In this document: in pieces, positions 11,735-24,069 of the stretch
Numbering within the stretch: the first letter of the stretch is position 1
How the letters are laid out: every line of letters begins with the position of its first letter
NCBI GenBank assembly: GCA_960531495.1
Contig: OY482846.1
Location: forward strand, 9,178,441 to 9,242,440
Length of the DNA: 64,000 nt
Source: Zeus faber
Taxonomy: Eukaryota > Chordata > Actinopteri > Zeiformes > Zeidae
Direction: 5' to 3'
Notes under the pieces: model-generated
The model's database searches: none
The model's input: the letters and a program-made list of their open reading frames with translations, nothing else
What the model was told of the DNA's origin: nothing
Made by a program: the position numbers and the translations under genes

Positions 11735-12499
11735 AAAGCCCAAAGCAGCAACTAATATTCGTGGCTCTACAGGAACCTAGGAACGATGAGATCAGAGCAT
11801 CCTTTCAGCGTCAGAAGCCATCTGAGGTGCTGAAAGCTGTCCAACCCATCCGAGGAACTAGTTCTGATTATTTGATTACGGCTTTAATGTATTTGTACTC
11901 CCGACTTAAACTACCCGCCCCCCCCAAAAAAATCCCAAAACAATACAGTGGTTCTTGGCTGCAGCCATGAAACTGCCATATGTTGTTTACACGTATGAAT
12001 TCCTCCCCAAATGCTAATTTTCCTCCTCAAACAATGCCTGTTCAACGTGGGGTCTGTCTTCTTGTCCGTCCGTCCAGATGGGTTGCTTTGTTGCCGAAAG
12101 TAAAATGTGAGCTTGTGAGACTCGGCCGGCAATAAAGCATCAAGCGGTTTCTTTTACAGCTTCTCATCAAACTCCAGGGCACTCACAAAGCACTGGTCTA
12201 CATTGTTAACTGCTAATGACTAACGTACGTGGGTGTGGATGGAGCACGAGGTTGTCAAAGCTTTGACGTGAATGGAGGAATGGGTTGAAATCCTACGACC
12301 ATTGTAACATTATTAAACATATTTTGTTGAAATTAATTTCAATATCAAAGATTGCTATGGGCAATTCCCTCTTTAAAGTGTCAATCTGTGAGAACGTTTT
12401 TTATTTATTTTTTCCCAACATCCGGGTTTACTCTCCTCCTCACTCTAAGAGGTCAAATTCTCGATTGATTTGTTGTTATTTATTTCTCACTTGAGGTGG

Positions 12500-12920
12500 T
12501 GGGGATATTTTTTGTTCTTTTTTGTGAATGTTCATCCAAATCCAAAGTTTAGTGACCACAACTATCTACACTGCTTTAACAAATTCCCCATTTCAGATCT
12601 ATCTGTATTCTCGCCGGGACGGTGTGGCGGACCACGCCACAAACAAATGGAAACAGCATATAGAGGAGCACATGCATAACACTGATACATTGAATTGATT
12701 TTACTTAGAAAGTGCCACTGAAAAAAAAGGATGAAATGTAGGATTTAAAAAAGAAATTATTGTCATGGATTACCACTTTAATCTGCTGGATAGACAGGAT
12801 AGACACAAGGCTTTTTTGTTTTTCATTACATTTACTGAATTCAATAAAATTGCAGCTAAAAGTATCAAATATAAATTTTTTTAAGACAAAATACTGTTAA
12901 GAATTACTACTTTAACAGCA
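12500..12920 (+). repeat. Dispersed repeat of unknown class, copy A
   Basis: It shares a series of short blocks with copies at about 16124-16390 and 20735-20940. The blocks are GAATGTTCATCCA, TATAGAGGAGCACATGCATAAC, ATACATT, GGATTACCACTT and AGTATCAAATAT. This copy is the longest and seems to contain the terminal block twice. There is no coding potential, and neither inverted repeats nor an A-tail is obvious. Confidence 0.55.
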
Positions 12921-13726
12921 CTTCCATTCCACACGCACCCTCAGTGCGTTGTAATTCATGTCACCAAAATCTCTCTATATAAAGACATGGTTTTGGATTT
13001 CTGTGGGATAAAGGCCCCGGGTGGGTCTCATTTGGATTCCGTGGGGGTGGCGGGGTGGCGGGGTGGCGGAGTGTGTATGATTGCCAGTACCGTCACCTGG
13101 GCCGTGGCCTCGGAGCGGCATGGGGATTGGGCCTGTCACTGTGCTGCCGCTGGAGAAGCATTTATTCTGCTGATAGACTCCGAGCGATTCTCTGTACGTG
13201 CCAATTTATCTCAAGGACTGACCCATACCAATTTCAACGGGCTCCCCAGGACATCCCAGAAATTTGGAGGTGGAGCACAAAAGAGAGGAAAAAAAAAGAC
13301 ACCCCCCTCACCCCTCCCTTTTCCCCTTCAAATGAGCGCTGTGGTGTGTTTTTGCAGCAATAAGATCAACATTTCAGAAACAAGTGGAGCTCCACTCCAG
13401 CATACGCGACTATCGATTTTAAGCGAACTTATTTTCTTCTAAAAAAGATCCAAAATTCCTCTCATGTCGCAGCTGCCAAGCTCAATCCTCGCCACGACCT
13501 TTGATCCCGGTCCACACCGGTGGAACCAGCTGCCCTCTGTTGTCCTGGAAACGGGGAGGTACAAAAAAACCCCAAAAAAACAACAAACAACAGCAACAGC
13601 AACTCAGGTGCCTCAAACCTCCGAAAAGGTCAGAGGTCACAGCAGAACCTTTATCCTGACTTTCGCTGCCGCTTCTGTGCCGTTTGTACAAACGAGGGAT
13701 AAAAAAAGGAAAGGTTCACCAACAGT

Positions 13727-13753
13727 TTGTGTGTGTGTGCGCGCGTGTGCGTG

Positions 13754-13809
<56 letters not shown>

Positions 13810-13814
13810 TGTGT
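13727..13814. repeat. (GT)n microsatellite, imperfect
   Basis: About 88 nt of GT with a GCGCGCG interruption near the left end and one GTAT near the right end. Confidence 0.95.
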
Positions 13815-13886
13815 TACATTTCAAGCTTTTATCTTGATGGAAAAGATGAGTCAAAAGACGTGGTGAAGAGAGATGATCTACCATAT

Positions 13887-13922
13887 GTCTCTCTCTCTCT
13901 CTCGCCTCTCATTCTCTCTCTA
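13887..13922. repeat. (CT)n-rich repeat
   Basis: A short CT tract with single-base interruptions. Confidence 0.85.
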
Positions 13923-14439
13923 TCAGTCAATTTTTTTATTGGGTTTAAAACGAAGTAAAAAAGTCACGTATATATAATAATATGAGGTTAATGATGTTAT
14001 TAACCTTAAAGTGTGATGTCACCATATCCACGATTAATAAATCTCTTCTTATATCAGTGAATTGTGTGCATTTTTTTTGCACTTTGCAAAGACTATATAA
14101 AGGGAGTTTTAAACTCCCATTCAGTGAAAATGTTAAATATCCAGCTGAGCAAACCACTGCATGTTGTTCTGGAAAAAATAATCCCTCCCATTTTCTCCTA
14201 CATGTTTTGCGATGTGAAACCCAGACACAGTTCATCCGACAGCCACTAGGGGGAGGAGGATCCGACTGAGATGCATTTTCGGATTGAATTGTCACTTTGG
14301 ACAAACGCATCTGATAATCAAGTATTACGCCCCTTGTGGTTGCCTGAATACTCCATGTGATTCTGCACATTTTAACATTTACTTTGTTATAAATCACTAT
14401 GTCCTCCAAAAACTAATCAGCAGTGATCTCCTACTACAG

Positions 14440-15165
14440 TGATGCACTCGTGGATCAAAAAAATGCAACTTTGGGACAATTTATTCCCTCTGGAATTCAG
14501 CACAGTCATCATCATAGCCGTTTCAATTCCATGGCGGGCGGACACAGACACAGCACTATCGGACCTATATCATGTGCTGTGCGGACTTCAGAACAAACAA
14601 CCCGGCTGTGGTGGTGACTGGGGACTGTAACAGGGCGAAACCCTAAAAAAGGGAATGCTGCCATCTCGTTGCTTCCTGTTTACAAGTCTTGCATCATGTG
14701 TGGAAAGGTAGTGACAAGGGACGTAAAGCGGTGGTCGGACCAATCAGAGGCCGCGCTTCAGGACGCTCTGCGCGACGTCGACTGGGACATCTTCCAATCA
14801 AGTTCCAGTGATGTCAGCCAATTTACTTAAAGTAGCTTCATAGCCACGTTAGCGGACAGCATCGTGCCCACAGTGAAAGTTTGGATATTCCGGAACCAGA
14901 AACAGTGGGTGGATAAATCCATCCGCGGCGCTCTGAATGCTTGCACGGCCGCTTACAACGAAGGTCTTGTATCTGGCAACATGGACAATTACAAAGTGTT
15001 GTCATACAAACTGTGGAGGGCGGTGAAGGACGCTAAATGGACGTACAGAGACACAGCGGAGCGACAGATGGAGCAACGGGACACCAGGTGCTTGTGGTAG
15101 GGGCTGTGGACTATTACTAACTACAAGAGCAGCCCCTCCCCAGCCACAAGTGTGGCTCTCTAGCC
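14440..15165 (+). mobile_element. Dead, truncated copy of LINE family C
   Basis: Nucleotide similarity to 32330-33150 of the intact LINE is clear along the whole segment. Matching blocks include GGAATTCAGCACAGTCATCAT, GTGGTGACTGGGGACT and CTGAATGCTTGCACGGCCGC, covering the end of the endonuclease and the linker before RT. Relative to the intact copy about 120 nt are deleted at about 14640, where the catalytic LDH and SDH part of the endonuclease should be, and stop codons are present (for example after LW at about 15098). Both ends are lost. It is an old, inactive insertion. Confidence 0.8.
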
Positions 15166-15177
15166 AATGAACTGCAC

Positions 15178-15375
15178 TCTAATGTGATGTGTGGTGATGT
15201 AACGTAAAGCACTGTGATGTAATGTAATGTGATGAACTGTGATGTAAAGTAATGTAATGTAATTTAAAGCATTGCAATGTAATGTAACATAATGTTATGC
15301 ACTGTAATGTATAAAAATGTACTGTGATGTGATGTGATGTAATGTAATGTAATGTGATGTGATGTAATGTAATGA
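15178..15375. repeat. Degenerate (AATGTGATGT)-type tandem repeat
   Basis: Repeated 5-10-nt units of TGATG, TAATG and TAAAG form a low-complexity tract directly 3' of the dead LINE fragment. Confidence 0.75.
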
Positions 15376-15850
15376 TTTTGGATTAGGTGTGAAGCCGACT
15401 TTGTTTTCTTGTCTCTGGTTGGGAGTATATTTTAATATTTCTTTGCTATTTTCTATTGATTATTGAGCTTTGCACAACCAACGAACCATTAAAACATGTT
15501 AAAAGTATTTTTTTTTTACTTTATTTTACTCTGATTCAACCATTTTCGTTCTTTCCTCCAATCCGCAGGAAGAAAGGGTGTCCTGGCCTCACTCAATTTT
15601 TTCCTTCACAAGAGTGTGAAATATAATTGGACACCTGCAACGGAGGATCACCAAAAATAAATGTTTACATGGCGACCAGGGGTGTAGCAGCGGAGAGCCC
15701 GTCCCGAATATCATCAGGGTCCCTTTGTTAGTAACCAGCCGTTTCACTGCCCAAAATACAAATCCAGCTTAATTTCCACGGAGTGAAATGAGATTTTTCG
15801 AGTGCTTTTCCGTGTCCCCTGGTGTGTCCCCCGGTGTGGACACCAAATCT

Positions 15851-15998
<148 letters not shown>

Positions 15999-16123
15999 AG
16001 ACTACTTGACCCGAATATCTACATAGTCTGGAGTGTCGAGAGTGAATTTCCAGCAACGATACAAATAGGATTTATTCCTCTTTAAAGGAGAATAAGTGTG
16101 AGAGAGCCATTGTCTCCTTCTCT

Positions 16124-16390
16124 GGCCGTGGGGATGGTTTTTCTTTGTTTTGAATGTTCATCCATCAGTCGACGGTTTACTGGCCACAATGAGCTACTGC
16201 TGCCTCTCGCATGCCCGATTTGTGCATTCTGCTGATGGACCCTGCCACCGACGATGAAAACAGTTTATAGAGGAGCACATGCATAACGCAAATACATTCA
16301 ATGCTGTTTTTAAAAAGGTGCAAGCTAAATAAAGTATCAAATATGATTGTTTTTTAAACAATATAAAATGATGGATTACCACTTCACAGT
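16124..16390 (+). repeat. Dispersed repeat of unknown class, copy B
   Basis: It matches copy A (12500-12920) through GAATGTTCATCCA, TATAGAGGAGCACATGCATAAC, AGTATCAAATATGATTG and ATGGATTACCACTT. It is shorter than copy A because the block between the last two motifs is missing. Confidence 0.55.
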
Positions 16391-16711
16391 TTTTCTAAAT
16401 TGTGTACCTACTAGCACTGGTTCAGTACATGAGACACAATGACCACAACCTGTACCTTATGTACCAATCCCCTGAACTAATTCTGCTTAAATTTAAGCAC
16501 ATTTCCTGCTTTACACTCAGATTGCAGTTCTAAACCACAGGTTTTTCAAAAAACTACACATAATTCTCTACATTTGGTACAATATTAATGAATGCATTCA
16601 AAATGCAAAACTGACCTACTATCCATACTGACTCGGCGTATTGCGCAATTGTTCAATTAATGGGCCCCACGCCCATGATGAAAAAAATAAATGTGAGTAA
16701 TCGACATGTGA

Positions 16712-16791
16712 GTAATTTACATTTCACTGCATATATGTATGAAAGTATGTATATGTATGTGACGAATAAACCTCTTGAATCTTGAATCCAT
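16712..16791 (+). mobile_element. 3' tail of LINE family C
   Basis: TTACATTTCACTGCATATATG, GAAAGTATGTATATGTATGTG and the terminal CTTGAATCTTGAATC match the last 80 bp of the intact LINE (35070-35149). This is a severely 5'-truncated insertion, the usual product of incomplete target-primed reverse transcription. The short tandem TTGAATC terminus is the family hallmark. Confidence 0.8.
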
Positions 16792-16802
16792 GAGCAAGGT
16801 TT

Positions 16803-16832
16803 ATAAACCGTACCCGCAGATAACTAAACTAT
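16803..16832 (-). repeat. Isolated inverted unit of the 21-bp minisatellite
   Basis: The plus strand reads AAACCGTACCCGCAGATAAC, the reverse complement of one unit of the large array starting at about 17098. It stands alone about 270 bp outside the array and in the opposite orientation. Confidence 0.75.
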
Positions 16833-17097
16833 TGTATTTTAATTTATAAAGATCCCATTTAATACTGTTTATATTTATTTCTATTATATATTTCTATTAT
16901 ATATAGATTATATTTAAATCCTTGAAAAAAAAAAAAAAAAATGGTGCTTTACAATGGACTTGCAAGTCCAAAGTCCAAGTCCTTGAAATGTATTTTTTAT
17001 ATGAAAGCCATTTGCGTGCCAATCATTCAGGCTCTCCACAGTAAATTCTCTCGTCACACCCACTTACCAACAACAGTACCTTTGAGAGCTGCCGCTG

Positions 17098-20000
17098 CCG
17101 CGGGAAAGGTCTAGTAAACTGCGGGTAAAGGTTTTGTAATCCGCAGGTATGGTTTAGTTATCCGTGGGTACAGTTTAGTAATCCGGGGGTTCGGTTTATT
17201 AATCCCTGGGTACATTTAAGAAATGCGCAGAAATGCGGTTTGATGATTCGCGGGTACAGTTTATTAACCCTCTGGTTACAGTTTGATAATCCGTGGGTAC
17301 GGTTTAGTAATCTGCAGGTACGATTTAGAAATCCATGGATACAGTACTGTTTACTAATCCTTGGGTACGGTTTAATACGCTGCAGGTATGGTTTTGTAAT
17401 CCGTGGATACTGTTTAGTAATTCGCGGTAATGGTTTAGCAATCTGTGGGTACAGTTTATCGATCCCTGGGTACGGTTAAAAATGGGCAGGTATGGTTTAA
17501 TGATACGCGGGTACGGTTTATTAAATTCCTGGGTATGGTTTAGTAATCCGTGGTATGGTTTAGTAATCCCTGGGTACGGTTAAATGATATGAGGGAACGG
17601 GTAAGTAATCCACGGGTACAGTTTAGTAATCCACTTGTACGGTGTAGTAATCCATGGGTATTGTTTAGTAATGTGCGGGTACGGTTTAGTAATCCGCAGG
17701 TGCCGGTAAGTAACCCGCGGGTACGGTTTAGTAATCCACGGTTACAGTTTAGTAATCCACCGGTACAGATGACTAATCTGCGGATACGGTTTAGTAATCC
17801 ACCGGTACAGTTTACTAATCTGCGGGTACGGTTTAGTAATCTGCTGGTACAGTTTAGTTATCCGTGGGTATGGTTTATTAATGTGCCTGTAGGTTTTAAT
17901 AATCGGCGGGTACAGTTTAGTAATGGAAGGGTACGGTTTGGAAAATCAAAGGTAACGTTTAGTAATCCATGGGTATGGTTTAGTAATCCCTGAGTACAGT
18001 TGAGTAATCCGCAGGTAAAATGTAGTAATCTGCGGGTACGGTTTAGTAATCTGTGGGTACTGAACGGTTTAGTAATCTGTGGGTACTGTACAGTTTATTA
18101 ATCTGTGGGTATGGTTTGTCAATCCCTGAGTGCAGTTGAATAATCCGCAGGTACGGTTCCTTAATCCCTGGGTACGGTTTAGTAATCCACAGGCACGGTT
18201 TAGTAACGCACGGGTACAGTTTAGTAATCAATGGGTACGGTTTAGTAATCCGCGGGTACAGTTCAGGAATCTGCGGGTACGGTTTATTTATCTGAGGGTA
18301 CGGATAAATTATCCATGGGTAGGGTTTAGTAATCCACGGGTACGGTTTATTAATCCCTGGGTGTGGTTTAGCAATCACCTGGGAATGGTTTAGTAATCTA
18401 TGGGTACAGTGTAGTAATCCATGGGTATGGTTTAGTAATCCACGGTTACAGTTTAGTAATCCACCGGTACAGTTTACTAATCTGCGGGTACGGTTTAGTA
18501 ATCCACCGGTACAGTTTACTAATCTCCGGGTACGGTTTAGTAATCTGCTGGTACAGTTTAGTTATCCGTGGGTATGGTTTAGTAATCCTTGGGTCGGGTT
18601 TATTAATGTGCCTGTAGGTTTTAATAATCGGCGGGTACAGTTTAGTAATGGATGGGTACTGAACGGTTTAGTAATCTGTGGGTACTGTACAGTTTAGTAA
18701 TCTGTGGGTATGGTTTGTCAATCCCTGAGTACAGTTGAATAATCCGCAGGTACGGTTCCTTAATCCCTGGGTACGGTTTAGTAATCCACAGGCACGGTTT
18801 AGTAACGCACGGGTACAGTTTAGTAATCAATGGGTATGGTTTAGTAATGTGCGGGTACGGTTAAGTAATGTGCGGGTACGGTTTAGTTATCCGGTTTAAT
18901 AATCTGCGGGTATGATTTAGTAATCCACAGGTACAGTTAAGTAATCCGCGGGTATGGTTTAGTAATCCACGGTTACAGTTTAGTAATCCACCGGTACAGT
19001 TTACTAATCTGCGGGTACGGTTTAGTAATCCACCGGTACAGTTTACTAATCTCCGGGTACGGTTTAGTAATCCACCGGTACAGTTTACTAATCTCCGGGT
19101 ACGGTTTAGTAATCTGCTGGTACAGTTTAGTTATCCGTGGGTATGGTTTAGTAATCCTTGGGTCGGGTTTATTAATGTGCCTGTAGGTTTTAATAATCGG
19201 CGGGTACAGTTTAGTAATGGATGGGTACGGTTTGGAAAATCAAAGGTAACGTTTAGTAATCCATGGGTATGGTTTAGTAATCCCTGAGTACAGTTGAGTA
19301 ATCTGCAGGTAAAATGTAGTAATCTGTGGGTACGGTTTAGTAATCTGTGGGTATGGTTTGTCAATCCCTGAGTACAGTTGAATAATCCGCGGGTACGGTT
19401 CCTTAATCCCTGGGTACGGTTTAGTAATCCACAGGTACAGTTTAGTAACGCACGGGTACCGTTTAGTAATCAATGGGTACGGTTTAATAATCCGTGGGTA
19501 CAGTTCAGTAATCTCCGGGTACGGTTTATTTATCTGAGGGTACAGTTAAATTATCCATGGTTAGGGTTTAGTAATCCGCGGGCACGGTTTATTAATCCCT
19601 GGGTGCGGTTGAGCAATCACCTGGGAATGGTTTAGTAATCTATGGGTACGGTGTAGAAATCCGCAGGTACGGTTTAGTCATCCATGGGTACGGTTTCGTA
19701 ATCCGCAGGTAAGGTTTAGTAATCTCCGGGTATGGTTTAGTAATCCGTGGTTACGGTTTAGTAATCTGTGGGTACAGTTAAGTAAATCCGCGGGTACGTT
19801 TGAGAAATCCATGGGTGCGTATTAGTAATCCGCCGGTACGGTTTAGTAATCTGTGGGTACTGTACTGTTTAGTAATCCGCGGGTACGGTTCATTAATCCC
19901 TGGTTACGGTTTAGTAATCCGCGGGTACGGTTTAATGATACGCGGGTACGGTTTATTAATCCCAGGGTATGGTTTAGTAATCCACAGGTATGGTTTAGTA

Positions 20001-20606
20001 ATGTGCGGGGACGGTTTAGTAATCTGCGTGTATGGTTTAGTTATCCGCGGGTACGGTTTAGTAATCCACAGATACGATTTAGAAATACGTGGGTACGGTT
20101 TAGTAATCCACGGGTACTCTACGGTTTTGTTATCCGCGAGTACGGTATATTAATCCCCAGGTACGGTTTAGTTATCCACGGGTATGGTTTGGTAATCCGT
20201 GGGTATGGTTTAGTAATCTGTGGGTATGGTTTAGTAGTCCAAGGGTACAGTTTAATAATCCACGGGTACGGTTTAGTGACCCACAGGTAAAATTTAGTCA
20301 TCCGTGGGTACAGTTTAGTAATCCACGGGTACAGTTTGGTAATCCGTGGGTACGGTTAAGTAATCAGCAGGTAAGGTTTAGTTATCCATGGGTACTGTAC
20401 AGTTTAGTCATCCGTGGGAACAGTTTAGTAATCTGCGGGTACGGTTTAATAACCCATGGGAACGGTATAGTAATCCATGTGTACGGTTTAGTAATCCACA
20501 GGTACGGTTTAATAATCCATGGGAACGGTATAGTAATCCACGTGTACACTTAAGTAATTCACGGGTACGGTTTAGTTATCTGCGGGTACAGTTTAGTTAT
20601 CCACTG
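17098..20606. repeat. 3.5-kb minisatellite of a 21-bp unit
   Basis: About 167 units with consensus GGTTTAGTAATCCGCGGGTAC (21 bp) run head to tail. A few units are 24 bp because of a GGGTACTGTACAGTTT or TACTGAACGG variant. Because 21 is a multiple of three, most frames stay open and give heptad peptides such as RVRFSNP or GYGLVIR (plus) and YPWITKP (minus) for up to about 147 codons. I see no start context, splice site or codon bias that would support translation. Variants fall mainly at the three CpGs of the unit. Blocks of about 600-640 bp are themselves repeated. Confidence 0.95.
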
Positions 20607-20734
20607 GCTTTTGTGTGTGTGAATTTGGATTTATGTGTGGAGGTCTGAGAATACGAGGTTTGTGTTCAGAAAACATGTGTAAACATTTTTGAAAAACTGT
20701 AACCTGCTACTGTAGGATAGATTGTTCATAGAAC

Positions 20735-20940
20735 CTACAAAATGTTTGTTTTTTGTTGTAACAGTTTACTGACCCCAACAAGATACGTTGTCGACTAACA
20801 ATGGAAACCACATATAGTCCCTCTATATGCGGTTTGCGGTTTTGATGCATAATGCATAATGCAAATAACATTGAATATCACGGATTCCCACTTTTATTTA
20901 CCACTGGATAGAATAGGCAAAACATCAAATTTCTTATGTT
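20735..20940 (+). repeat. Dispersed repeat of unknown class, copy C
   Basis: This is the most diverged of the three copies. GTTTACTGACC, AATGGAAACCACATATAG, ATGCATAATGCAAATA and ATTTACCACTGGATAGA correspond to blocks of copies A and B in the same order. Confidence 0.45.
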
Positions 20941-20949
20941 CACGGTTTG

Positions 20950-22108
20950 ACTCGTCCTGCCCTTGTTGAAATCGGAATACAACGATTCAATGCAACTACA
21001 TCTAAGCACTGTCAGGGAAAGAATGAGAAAAAAGAGGGACGGAAGCGATGGAAGGGAAAGAAGGGTGTCTTTGGAGAGCAGAGGGAAGCGGCGCGGCGGT
21101 CTGTGTCCACATGACTCACTGTTTACACTTGTGTCCTGATCGATGGGCGCTCAAGGCGATGAGGGCATCACTGAAGCAGATCTATATCTCCCTCTCTCCT
21201 CCCTCACCCCGGGGGAGGATCTCGCTACACAATTAAAATTTCACACCCCACCGCATTCCGCCGCAGACAGTCGATATTAGCAAAAATGAATCAGAAAAAA
21301 AAGTTTTAGGAGTCAACAACAACAACAAAAAAAGTTCACTGGGACCAATGCCTCTGATGCTGTATATACTGTGATAAACTGTGAACTGAACTGTGGGATA
21401 TGGGATTCAACGACTATTTTCTTTTATTCTTGTCTCCTCGTTGTACGATTTGGATTTGTGTCCAAATACTTTTTGGTCCCTGGTAGATTGGAATTTCTGG
21501 CGCAAATAACACCAAAGAAATTCCTTGCTTTGCCTGGAAAAAAAAGAATGCAAGAGGGGAATCTAAAAAATAATACATTATTATTATTATTATTATTTTT
21601 ATTAATATCATTATTATTATTATTTATTTTTTATTTATTATTTATTTATTTTTCTCATTTATATTATTTTTTATAAAAATATAAATTTAAAATATAGAAA
21701 ATAAACTTAAACTAAACTAATCTACTTTTAAACTACTTTTGCTTTCTTTTAACTATCTTGTTTTGTTTCCCTTATTTGGTAATAGATAAAAAATTATATA
21801 TTTGTTTTTATATTCATATGTTTCATAAATTGTTATATTCATAAATGTTATTATATAGTATATATACTATACTACTGTACTGTTTAAATTAATTGTTTTA
21901 CCAATTTGCTTGATTTTTTTTTTTATTAAATGATGCTTTCATTCAATGTTCTGTGTGGTAACTTACTTTTAAAAAGTGCTCTTTATCTCAAGTTTGGTAT
22001 TATTATTAGAATAAGTATTAATACTTATATACTTACTAATTAGTCACATGTTGGCTGGGTGGGGGGTTATATAAAAGTAAGGGTAATTTGGTGTGTGTAG
22101 AACAACTA
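20950..22108. other. Intergenic, AT-rich on the right
   Basis: No gene is recognised. 21580-21720 is a TTA/TTTAT low-complexity run, and 21740-21930 is strongly AT-rich. Confidence 0.4.
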
Positions 22109-22395
22109 ATGCTGCATTCCATTGAAGTCGGAACGCTTTAAAATCAAACCTCGTACTTGGAAAACTGTAAACGGCCTCTTAAATTGGAATTTCAGAGCTG
22201 ATCGCTTGCCGCCGAGTTTACCAAGGTAACAGACCTGACGTGACAGCAACATGGTGGCGAACAACATTTCCTTCATATTGATTTTAAAACATGTCTTCTG
22301 TTGTTTTGAACCACTCTGTGGATTTGATGTTATGTACACACACGTACCACCGACCTGAATTCCAATTTTCCGAATTCCCACGGAACGCAACATCA
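22109..22395. mobile_element. Short inverted-repeat element (MITE-like)
   Basis: The left end ATGCTGCATTCCATTGAAG and the reverse complement of the right end (ATGTTGCGTTCCGTGGGAA) align over about 25 bp with a few mismatches. The element is about 290 bp with no coding capacity. A target duplication was not identified and the superfamily is uncertain. Confidence 0.5.
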
Positions 22396-22919
22396 CTTCC
22401 TGCCGGCTCTGGAGCCGATACAAACGTGGAGCGCTTTCTTATCCACCAGAGCGCGGGCAGCAGCCTTTACCAATGATGGAACAGAACGGATGGACTTGAT
22501 AATGAGGCAAAGAAGGTTTGTTCTGGTTTCCACCAAAAAGTCGCGAAACAGAAAGCACAAACACGGACGCCCACGATGGAACTAAATCCCCCGTCCATGT
22601 CCATATATGCACAATGACGTCATAGCAACCACAAGCCGGATCTCCCACTTGAGTTATCTGGAGAGGACAGAAGCGAGATCGGCAACTTGTGAGAAGTGCC
22701 GGTGCTCATGAAAAAGTGCCGGTACGCCAAAGAGTACAAGGTAGAAGTGACGGTGCTGCGTACCCGTGAGTACCGGCCCACTTCAAGCACGGGTGACAGA
22801 TAATTCAACTGACAACAACATAAAGAATGTCAATTATAGACTGTCTACCTGTTCTTCTACGTTTGGAGTCCAACTAAGATAGTTTCTGAAAAGGTCTTGA
22901 CAGAAACAAACAGAAATGC

Positions 22920-23175
22920 AACCCCATTTAATTCCCTGAGCGGTCGGCCGCGAGTTAAAAACCCTTTTCCTTGTAGAATCCGGTGACATTGGGTCGGTCG
23001 AGGGGACGGGAGCAGGGGCGTCGGCCGTGCAGAACCAGAGCTCAGCGGAACTTGTCAGAACCGTGACGCAGCTACATTCCTCAAATGATTTTTCATCCAG
23101 CGCCCAAAGAACGAGGGAGCCAGCTACCCAGCGGAACGATATTCGAGCACCGAGGAAGTTAAGTTACTGCAGGTA
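22920..23175 (+). promoter_or_regulatory. CpG-rich patch ending in a donor-like site
   Basis: A CpG-rich block in otherwise AT-rich DNA ends with TTACTGCAG/GTAGGT, a near-ideal 5' splice site at about 23173. It could be a first exon of an unannotated transcript or a piece of an LTR. There is no TATA box or coding frame to decide. Confidence 0.25.
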
Positions 23176-23442
23176 GGTGGTGTGGGACAGGGAGTCACTT
23201 TTTAAAATATTCTTGATGCTAGCATGCTAATGCGTTAGCATTAGCCTTGAAATGCTTATATTGATCTGTGCTATTTGTTCAAAACTGCAAGCATCTATCA
23301 GATGTGTAGGTTCTAAAGTTTTTAAATATATTTTCATTATTTTATATATATACACACACTTTATATTCAATATTTATTTTGAAATCATTTATTTCGTATT
23401 ATTCTCAAGATATTTCTTATTTTTAGATATGTTTCATATTTT

Positions 23443-23518
23443 TATTATTATGATTATGATTATTATTATGATTATTATTATGATTATGATTATGATTATG
23501 ATTATTATTATTATTATT
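23443..23518. repeat. (ATT/ATGATT)n repeat
   Basis: A tract of TTATTATGAT units. One frame reading IMIMII is an artefact. Confidence 0.85.
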
Positions 23519-24036
23519 CAAAGAAGTATATTATTTATATGTTTTAATATGTAAATATACAATATTTTGTCATAATACATGAATACATATGAAAGAAAGC
23601 TATGAAAGCTATGATCTTTTTCTCTCCATTTTAAACAAATTTTTTTCTAATGGTAATTTTTCCTTTTCCTTTATTAAAAAAATCTCTTAATTCTTTTAAC
23701 CGCATTATGCACCCGAGCAACCACATGTTTCATCAAGGAGAGAAAACAAGAAAAATAAATTAAGTTAACTGGAAGCATGGACAGATGATAAATACAATCA
23801 TCAAAAATCTATGGGTATTACAATTTGTGGGGTGATGTTGTGGAATTATTTAGGCGTGAAAACCAAACATAGTAATAATATAAATCAGTTTCAGAAGATA
23901 TGTAAAAGTGAAAGTAATTTTTGAATAAAATAATAAAAACATGTAATGATAGAAGCTGTCACTCAGAATGAAAATTGCTATTCAAGACAACAATATTTAA
24001 GTGAATACTTATGTCCAAATTTCTTATGTATAGAAG

Positions 24037-24067
<31 letters not shown>

Positions 24068-24069
24068 TT

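Noticed and set aside
17098..20606. CRISPR-like array
   Set aside because: The 21-bp units are directly head to tail with no unique spacers, and the context is eukaryotic.
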